DNA of 22,910 nt from Gemmatimonadota bacterium (GTDB lineage: Bacteria > GCA-2686955), in NCBI GenBank assembly GCA_002686955.1, contig NYZA01000068.1, positions 1 through 22,910 of the forward strand, written 5' to 3'. The notes under the pieces were generated by a model, which saw only the letters and a program-made list of their open reading frames with translations, was not told the origin of the DNA and did no database searches. The translations under genes were made by a program, and so were the position numbers. Each line of letters begins with the position of its first letter. The stretch's first letter is position 1. Shown piece after piece: positions 17,252-22,910 of this stretch.

Positions 17252-18582
17252 TCGATGAGGAAGCACCCGAGATGATCGCGCGGGCCGAGACGATGGTCGA
17301 CGTGTTGCGGAGCTTCGAGCTGCGCGGGGCCGCTGGAGGCGCGAGGGCAGGGGAGCAGGGGGAGCTATGGGGCGAGCCTGGCGGATTTCCTGTAGAGAAG
17401 AAGGTCGCGCCTTCGCGCACCGAGACGATCGAGGTGGCGGGTCGGCCGATTCCGCGGATCCACAATGAGCTGTGGACCGCGCGGCAACGGCAGGGGCATT
17501 CGCTGCACGAGATCTCTTATCGCGCCTGCTTCAAGGCGGAGCTGCCGGCCTTTTTCATCGAGCGGCTGACGGCGAAAGGGGACCGGGTGCTCGATCCCTT
17601 TTTGGGGCGGGGGACGACGACGATCGAGGCGGGGCTCAGGGGGCGGGTGCCGGTGGGGAGCGATCTGAATCCGCTCTGTCCCTTGCTGGTCGAGCCGAGG
17701 TTGGCGCCGCCGCGTTTGCCGGAGATCGAGGAGAGACTGGCGGAGATCCCCTGGGGGAAGGGGGAAGATGCGGGGATCGATCTCTCGATGTTCTATCACC
17801 CCGAGACGCTCGCGAAGATCACGGCGTTGCGGCGGTATTTGCGGGAGCGTCGCGAGGCGGGCCGGGAGGATTCGATCGATCGCTGGATTCGGTTGGTGGC
17901 GATCAACCGTCTGAGTGGACACTCGCGCGGCTTTTTTTCGGTGTACACGATGCCGCCGAATCAGGCGGTGGGGCCGGAGAAGCAGCGGGAGCTGAACGCC
18001 CGGCGGGGGCAGGAGCCTCCGGCGCGTGATGTGGCGGAGCTCGTGTTGCGGAAGTCGAAATCGTTGTTGCGTTCTCTGAGGGAGGAGCAGCGGGCGCGAT
18101 TGCGGGTCGCGCATGCGCGGGGAACGATTACCGAGGGGCCGGCGGATCGGTTGGCCGGTGTGGCGGAGGGTTCGGTGGCGCTCACCGTGACATCTCCTCC
18201 CTTCGTCGACGTGGTCGACTATGCGCGCGACAATTGGTTGCGTTGCTGGTTCGCCGAGATCGACGCGGAGGGTGTGCGGGAAAGGCTGACGACACCGCGC
18301 AAGCTCGATGATTGGGCTGGGGCGATGGGGGCGGTGCTTCGCGAGCTCTATCGCGTGACACGGATCGGGGGATGGGTCGCTTTCGAGGTGGGAGAGGTGC
18401 GCGGTGGAAAGTTGCCGCTCGACGAGATCGTGGCGCCGCTCGGAGTCGAGGCGGGGTTAGACTGTGTGGCGATCGCGGTGCACACGCAGGAGTTCACCAA
18501 GACCGCCAACTGTTGGGGAGTGGCGAACAACAGCAAGGGAACCAACACCAATCGGGTGGTGCTTTTTCGGAGACGGTTGTGA
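17248..18582 (+). CDS. Orphan DNA amino-methyltransferase (N4/N6 type) with TSPPF motif
   Basis: The 444-residue product carries the SAM-binding motif DPFLGRGTTTIEA (116-128) and, 195 residues later, the catalytic TSPPF (315-319), the form used by N4-cytosine and some N6-adenine methylases with Phe for the usual Tyr. Strand SDLNPLC after motif I and the C-terminal EFTKTANCWGVANNSKGTNTNRVV are also typical of this methylase group. The order motif I, long insert, motif IV resembles the alpha class, with the insert as probable target-recognition region. No restriction enzyme is in the window. GTG 17248 overlaps the ATPase stop; ATG 17272 with an upstream AGGA is an alternative. The first 60 residues are poorly conserved. 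RNA as substrate cannot be excluded. Confidence 0.82.
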   Translation: MIDEEAPEMIARAETMVDVLRSFELRGAAGGARAGEQGELWGEPGGFPVEKKVAPSRTETIEVAGRPIPRIHNELWTARQRQGHSLHEISYRACFKAELPAFFIERLTAKGDRVLDPFLGRGTTTIEAGLRGRVPVGSDLNPLCPLLVEPRLAPPRLPEIEERLAEIPWGKGEDAGIDLSMFYHPETLAKITALRRYLRERREAGREDSIDRWIRLVAINRLSGHSRGFFSVYTMPPNQAVGPEKQRELNARRGQEPPARDVAELVLRKSKSLLRSLREEQRARLRVAHARGTITEGPADRLAGVAEGSVALTVTSPPFVDVVDYARDNWLRCWFAEIDAEGVRERLTTPRKLDDWAGAMGAVLRELYRVTRIGGWVAFEVGEVRGGKLPLDEIVAPLGVEAGLDCVAIAVHTQEFTKTANCWGVANNSKGTNTNRVVLFRRRL

Positions 18583-19748
18583 ATCGCAAGTATCTTGTTG
18601 GGCTGTCGTCGCTCTTGATCTGCTCTGGACTCCGGGCGACCGTGATTCGGGTCCCGGAAGAGGTGGCCACCATCAATGGCGCCGTCGCGGCGGCGGCGGA
18701 CGGCGACACTATTCTGATCGCTCCGGGCTTGTACGAGGAGCCCGTGCTGATCGAGGCCAAGGATTTAACGATCGGATCTTGGTTTCTGACGACCGGCGAG
18801 GTCCACTATGTCGACGAGACCGTCATCGATGGCATCGGAGCCGCCTCCGCCCTATCGATTCGGGACACGACGCCGGATGCGGTTGTGGTACAAGGTTTGA
18901 CGATCATGGGAGGCGTCGACTGCATCGAGGCTCGCGCGAGGATTCAGGTTCTCGACAATCACCTTACGGGGTGCGCGGACGGCATCGACTACGAATTCGA
19001 TGGCGGCGGTATCTGTCGGGGAAACTTGATCGATCATCAGATCGACGACGCGCTCGACCTGGATCATTCCATAGCCGTTGTGGTCGAGGGCAATACACTT
19101 CGTGACAATGGCGGCGACGGAATCGAGATTCGGCTCCATCCATATGCAGGTCCGGTGTTGGAGACGACGATATCCAACAACATCATAGGCGGCAACGGTG
19201 AGGACGGAATTCAGTTCATCGACTACGATGGCGAATCGGATCGGTCGTTTCTGATCCAGCGCAATTTGATCGCCGGCAATGGAGCCGCGGGCTTGGGATG
19301 CGTGTTCGGACAATCACAGGAGACTTTCGAAGGTGCGAGTATCGCTGAGCCGGTGGTTCTTGCGCACAACGTTTTCGATGCGAACAATCACGGCGTTTGC
19401 GGTGGCGACGAAATGCTAGTAGTGAATAATATCGTCACTGGCTCCACGGTTTTCGCATTCAAGAACGTTGACGGGAATTCGCTCGTTTCCTACACTGCAC
19501 TTTGGGAAAACGGCGACAACTTCGAAAACGTCAATGTGCTCACGGAGACTCTGGTTCTCGCGGCCCCTTTGCTCCTCGCGGACTACAGACCGCAAGGCGA
19601 CTCTCCATGCATAGACGCCGGGCATCCACGGAGTCCGGACGACCCCGACTGGACGGTGGCGGATCTGGGGGTCTATTCCTACGATCAGAGCAGGCTTCGC
19701 CCCACCGGCCCTGTGTGGCAAGAGTCCCCGCCGGCCTCACGGCCTTGA
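18579..19748 (+). CDS. Secreted right-handed parallel beta-helix protein (second copy type)
   Basis: GTG 18579 overlaps the methylase stop and opens a signal peptide (MNRKYLVGLSSLLICSGLRA). The 389-residue product then reads VIRVPEEVATINGAVAAAADGDTILIAPGLYEEP, the N-terminal cap of beta-helix proteins. Rungs follow such as VLDNHLTGCADGIDYEF, VVEGNTLRDNGGDGIEI, ISNNIIGGNGEDGIQFI and IQRNLIAGNGAAGLGCV, close to the NosD/CASH pattern. The C-terminus SPCIDAGHP...DLGVY matches the closing motif of the beta-helix protein at 1423-2991, though the rungs differ. The frame is open further upstream inside the methylase but has no signal peptide there. The role is unknown; it is likely extracellular or periplasmic. 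Confidence 0.85.
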   Translation: MNRKYLVGLSSLLICSGLRATVIRVPEEVATINGAVAAAADGDTILIAPGLYEEPVLIEAKDLTIGSWFLTTGEVHYVDETVIDGIGAASALSIRDTTPDAVVVQGLTIMGGVDCIEARARIQVLDNHLTGCADGIDYEFDGGGICRGNLIDHQIDDALDLDHSIAVVVEGNTLRDNGGDGIEIRLHPYAGPVLETTISNNIIGGNGEDGIQFIDYDGESDRSFLIQRNLIAGNGAAGLGCVFGQSQETFEGASIAEPVVLAHNVFDANNHGVCGGDEMLVVNNIVTGSTVFAFKNVDGNSLVSYTALWENGDNFENVNVLTETLVLAAPLLLADYRPQGDSPCIDAGHPRSPDDPDWTVADLGVYSYDQSRLRPTGPVWQESPPASRP

Positions 19749-19751
19749 TCG

Positions 19752-21653
19752 ATGTGCGGCATTTGCGGCGGGGTTCGATTCGATGGAGGAGAGGTTTTCG
19801 CACCGGGTGTGCTAGAGGCGATGGTGGCGAGTCTGGAGCATCGGGGGCCTGACGACGCGGGAATCCACAGAGAGGAAGGGGTTGCTCTGGGGTTTCGGCG
19901 ATTGGAGATTCTCGATCTCTCGGAGCATGGTCGCCAGCCGATGGCGAATCCCGACGGGACGGTCCGAATCGTCTTCAACGGCGAGGTGTACAACCACCGG
20001 GAGTTGCGTCGCGATCTCGAGACGCGGGGATACCGGTACCGAGGGCACTCAGATACGGAATCGATCCTCTATCGGTATGAGGATCGGGGTACGGAAGTTT
20101 TTTGCGATCTGCTCGGAATGTTCGCGCTGGCGATCTGGGATCAGCGGCGACGGCGACTGATTCTGGGGCGCGATCGGGCCGGAAAGAAACCGCTCTATAT
20201 CTGGGAGGGCGGAGGACGATTGCTCTTCGCGAGTGAGATGAAGGCGTTGCTCGCCGATCCGGAAGTGTCGCGCGAGATCGATCCGCGGGCATTGGCGGAC
20301 TATCTGACCTACGGCTACGTACCGGCGCCGCGCGCGATCTTCGAGGGGATTCGCAAGCTGCCGCCCGCCACTTCTCTCGAGGTGACGCGTGCTGGATCGA
20401 CGCAGCGACGATATTGGTCGTTGAGCTTCGAACCTGCGTGGGACGCCTCCGATCGGAAAGCCCGGAATCGCGCGAAGAAGGAGCTGGAGGGGCGGCTCGA
20501 AGAGGCTGTGGAGGCGCGGTTGGAGAGCGATGTGCCGCTAGGGGCCTTCCTCTCTGGTGGGGTGGACAGCTCAACTGTTGTGGCCCTGATGGCGCGGGCT
20601 TCCGATTCGCCGGTGCGAACGGCGTCGGTCGGCTTCGGGGGCGGGGCGGACGACGAGCTGCCGGCGGCGCGGGAGTTCGCGAAGCGCGTGGGGGCGGAAG
20701 CCTCGGAAATGGTAGTGCGACCCGATGCTCTGGAGGCGCTGGAGAAGATCTGTTGGCATTTCGACGAGCCTTTCGGGGACCCCTCCGCGGTGCCGACCTA
20801 CTATCTGTGCAAGATGGCGCGCCGGCAGGTAACGGTAGCGCTCTCGGGAGACGGTGGCGATGAGGCATTCGCCGGTTATCGTCACTACCGTTTCGAGCGG
20901 ATCGAAGACCGTCTTCGCCGGTTGTTGCCGGGTCCGTTTCGGGGGCCGAGCTTCGGTGTGCTGGCACGTCTGGCGCCGAAATGGGACTGGCTGCCACGGG
21001 TGCTGCGCGCCAAGACGCTGCTCACGAATCTGAGCTTGGCTCCGGAACGGGCCTTGGCGCATTCGGCCGATCGGCTCAAGTTCGTCGGTCTCGCTTCGAT
21101 CTTGCGACCGGAGCTCCGGGAGAGTCTAGGTGGTTACGACCCCGCCGAGCCGGTGTTTCGCGCCTTCGAGAAGACGCGCGTACCCGTCGACCCGGTGTCG
21201 CGGGCGCAGCACCTCGACATGCGACTCTGGCTGCCGGAGGACATCCTGGTCAAGGTGGACAGAGCCAGCATGGCCCACTCTCTCGAGGTGCGGTCACCAT
21301 TCCTCGACCATCGGCTTCTGGAGTTCGCCGCGCGTTGCCCCAGCGAATGGTGGCTTTCCGGCGCGACGTCAAAAGCGCTGCTGAGAGAGGCGGCGCTTCC
21401 ATGGGTCGGGGAGGAGACACTTCGGCGCGGGAAGCAGGGGTTCTCGCCGCCGATCGAGAACTGGCTCCGGAATGAGCTGCGGCCGCGAATCGAGGATGAG
21501 CTACTGGCACGCGGCTCCAGAAGCGCTCGCTATCTCGAGATCGATCGCATGCGGTCTCTCTGGAAGATCCACTGCTCCGGGCAACGCGACCTATGCGATC
21601 TCTTTTGGTGTCTCATGGTCTTCGAGACCTGGCATCGCACATGGATTTCATGA
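19752..21653 (+). CDS. asnB: Glutamine-hydrolysing asparagine synthase (AsnB family)
   Basis: The 633-residue product begins MCGICGG with Cys2 as the glutaminase nucleophile, followed by LEHRGPDDAG, VFNGEVYNHRELR and HSDTESILYRYE. The synthetase half has the PP-loop SGGVDSS (268-274), SGDGGDEAFAGYRHY, LWLPEDILVKVDRASMAHSLEVRSPFLDH and KQGFSPP. It makes asparagine, or amidates a related substrate, from glutamine and ATP. Members of this family also sit in polysaccharide and exosortase loci. ATG 19752 is 3 bases after the beta-helix stop with no clear ribosome-binding site; the N-terminal Cys fixes the start. The C-terminus FETWHRTWIS stops at about the usual point and coincides with a gene remnant. 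Confidence 0.95.
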   Translation: MCGICGGVRFDGGEVFAPGVLEAMVASLEHRGPDDAGIHREEGVALGFRRLEILDLSEHGRQPMANPDGTVRIVFNGEVYNHRELRRDLETRGYRYRGHSDTESILYRYEDRGTEVFCDLLGMFALAIWDQRRRRLILGRDRAGKKPLYIWEGGGRLLFASEMKALLADPEVSREIDPRALADYLTYGYVPAPRAIFEGIRKLPPATSLEVTRAGSTQRRYWSLSFEPAWDASDRKARNRAKKELEGRLEEAVEARLESDVPLGAFLSGGVDSSTVVALMARASDSPVRTASVGFGGGADDELPAAREFAKRVGAEASEMVVRPDALEALEKICWHFDEPFGDPSAVPTYYLCKMARRQVTVALSGDGGDEAFAGYRHYRFERIEDRLRRLLPGPFRGPSFGVLARLAPKWDWLPRVLRAKTLLTNLSLAPERALAHSADRLKFVGLASILRPELRESLGGYDPAEPVFRAFEKTRVPVDPVSRAQHLDMRLWLPEDILVKVDRASMAHSLEVRSPFLDHRLLEFAARCPSEWWLSGATSKALLREAALPWVGEETLRRGKQGFSPPIENWLRNELRPRIEDELLARGSRSARYLEIDRMRSLWKIHCSGQRDLCDLFWCLMVFETWHRTWIS

Positions 21654-21978
21654 GGAGTGCCCCCACGAGCTGTTGGACGATCCGGGGCGGGTGCATGTCG
21701 ATCCGGCGGGCAACCTGCATATCTGCCAGGGCCTGAGCATGGGAAATCTGTCACGAGACTCGTTGGTCGATATCTTGGAGCGGTTTCAGCCCACGCGAGA
21801 TCCGGTCTTCGGTCCACTCCTGATGGGTGGACCTGCCGAGCTGGTCGAACGGCATGGCCTGCCGCATCGGGCCGAGTACGCCGATGCTTGCCACCTGTGC
21901 TACGAGGCGCGAGCGGCCCTGCGCGAGCGTTTCCCCGATGTTCTCTGCCCGGGCGGAATGTACGGCGAGGAGAGGTAG
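21646..21978 (+). pseudogene. C-terminal remnant of a radical-SAM-type protein fused against asnB
   Basis: From codon TTT 21646 the plus strand reads FHEECPHELLDDPGRVHVDP, then AGNLHICQGLSMGNL, GPLLMGGPAELV and ADACHLCYEARAALRERFPD, ending at TAG 21976-21978. This is the well-formed C-terminal part of a radical-SAM family, with VHVDP-x-GN-x-x-x-C-QG and C-x-x-C as probable auxiliary cluster ligands. The radical-SAM core is missing: before 21646 the frame lies inside asnB and carries no such sequence, and no start codon precedes it in frame. The junction falls within a few bases of the asnB stop, so a deletion or insertion removed the N-terminal part. The family name is from memory. Confidence 0.7.
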
Positions 21979-22061
21979 GAAGGGCCATCGAGGGTTGGGC
22001 TCGGTTCGGATGTGGTGCCCTTCGATCGCCGCCCGCCGAGCATCATCTACTACACTCGATC

Positions 22062-22817
22062 ATGCTCAGCATCACGCCTCCGCGCCCCTACGGTTTCTTC
22101 TCACGCTGGAGCCGACTCGCTCTCGCCTTTTTTCTCTTCGCTCTCGGCGCGAGCCTCTATCTCCTTCTCGCTCTGCTCCTCCTGCCGTGGCGGGGACTGC
22201 GTCTGCGCTTGGCCGGAATCTACGCGACCAGCATCGCGCCTCTCCTCCTCTTCGCGCTCGGCATCGACGTGAGGATCGAAGGTCGGGATCGGTTGCGGAG
22301 CTCCGTCCCAGCCATCTTCGTCCTCAACCACAGCTCCGCTCTCGACACGGTGATCAGCATGCTCCTGTGGCCTCCGCGAGCCTGCGGCGTGGGCAAGAAG
22401 GAGATCGTCTGGATCCCCTTCTTCGGACAGGCCTACCTTCTCTCCGGAATGCTGCGAATCGATCGCGCCGATCGCGCCGGCGCCATCGAGGCATTGCGCG
22501 GAATGACCGAGACGGTCCGCCGACATCGAATCAGTCCCTGGATCGCCCCCGAGGGGACCCGAAGCGACGACGGCCGTCTACAACCATTCAAGAAGGGCTT
22601 CGTCCACATCGCCTTGGCCACCGATCTTCCCGTCGTCCCGATCGTGCTCCACAACGCCCATCTCTGTTTGCCAAATCGAACTTACGCCCTCGCGCCGGGA
22701 GTCATCGAGGTCGAGGTGCTGGAGTCCATCGACACTTCGCGGTGGGGTGCCGACACAGTTGACGATCACGTCCAAGAGGTTCGGGAGCTCTTCCGTGAGC
22801 GGCTCGAGACGGGCTAG
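22062..22817 (+). CDS. plsC: 1-acyl-sn-glycerol-3-phosphate acyltransferase (PlsC family)
   Basis: The enzyme adds an acyl chain to lysophosphatidate in phospholipid synthesis, at the inner membrane. The 251-residue product has two hydrophobic segments (about 17-42 and 55-68) and the acyltransferase blocks: I, NHSSALD with His90 and Asp95 (H-x4-D); II, KKEIVWIPFFGQAYLLSGMLRIDR; III, APEGTRS (162-168); and IV, VVPIVLHN. ATG 22062 is chosen because homology begins soon after it. The longer in-frame start would run through the radical-SAM remnant, out of frame with it. The gap from the remnant is 83 bases, without a clear promoter. Confidence 0.93.
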   Translation: MLSITPPRPYGFFSRWSRLALAFFLFALGASLYLLLALLLLPWRGLRLRLAGIYATSIAPLLLFALGIDVRIEGRDRLRSSVPAIFVLNHSSALDTVISMLLWPPRACGVGKKEIVWIPFFGQAYLLSGMLRIDRADRAGAIEALRGMTETVRRHRISPWIAPEGTRSDDGRLQPFKKGFVHIALATDLPVVPIVLHNAHLCLPNRTYALAPGVIEVEVLESIDTSRWGADTVDDHVQEVRELFRERLETG

Positions 22818-22910
22818 CCCGCATTTCTCACCAACTTTCTGCTGTGGCGGCGCATCTCCGCACCCTGGCAGCACTTCCCCCCGTTTCGCTTTGTGCGACG
22901 TGCAACCAGC

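Noticed and set aside
21657-22061. N-terminal extension of the PlsC-family gene by 135 codons
   Set aside because: The frame runs through the radical-SAM remnant in a different phase, is rich in Arg, Gly and Pro and has no homology. ATG 22062 gives a protein of normal family length.
22818-22910. Possible end of a mobile element or terminator after plsC
   Set aside because: The 93 bases show no stem followed by a T-tract and no repeat of another part of the window. The stretch is too short to judge at the window edge.

Overview
The window is GC-rich bacterial chromosome with tightly packed genes, many ATGA or TGATG start/stop overlaps and frequent GTG/TTG starts. The tilS-hpt-ftsH-folP-cdaA run, a diadenylate cyclase, large secreted beta-helix proteins and microcompartment (BMC) genes suggest an uncultured Gram-negative lineage of the deltaproteobacterial/Myxococcota or Eisenbacteria/Krumholzibacteria kind. 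The phylum is inferred from gene content only.

Layout. (1) 1-758, minus strand: a nucleotidyltransferase-fold gene and the start of a small partner gene, a two-gene accessory module with a probably leaderless promoter. (2) 1423-2991, minus: a secreted right-handed beta-helix protein with its own promoter. (3) 3513-6516, plus: a PduS-type flavin/Fe-S cobalamin reductase, a PduT-type tandem-BMC shell protein with the Fe-S cysteine, and a HupE/UreJ-like membrane protein that has lost two signature histidines. No other BMC gene is present. (4) 6533-7549, plus: rlmN. (5) 13509 down to 7553, minus: a CAT-anticodon tRNA, tilS, hpt, ftsH, folP and cdaA, a conserved housekeeping operon that meets rlmN tail to tail with 3 bases between. 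(6) 13510-14670: more than 1.1 kb without an intact gene, holding an inverted-repeat element, a three-unit minisatellite and a PIN-toxin-like remnant. (7) 14671-21653, plus: a NitT/TauT-type ABC importer (binding protein, permease, ATPase), an orphan amino-DNA-methyltransferase, a second beta-helix secreted protein and asnB, all overlapping or within a few bases. (8) The 3' end of asnB abuts the C-terminal third or less of a radical-SAM-type protein whose N-terminus is gone. A PlsC-family acyltransferase follows.

Most of the window is ordinary housekeeping. The points most worth a second look are the isolated PduS-PduT redox pair coupled to a degenerate HupE protein, the asnB/radical-SAM junction, the repeat-rich gap at 13.5-14.7 kb, and the orphan methyltransferase inside an importer operon.
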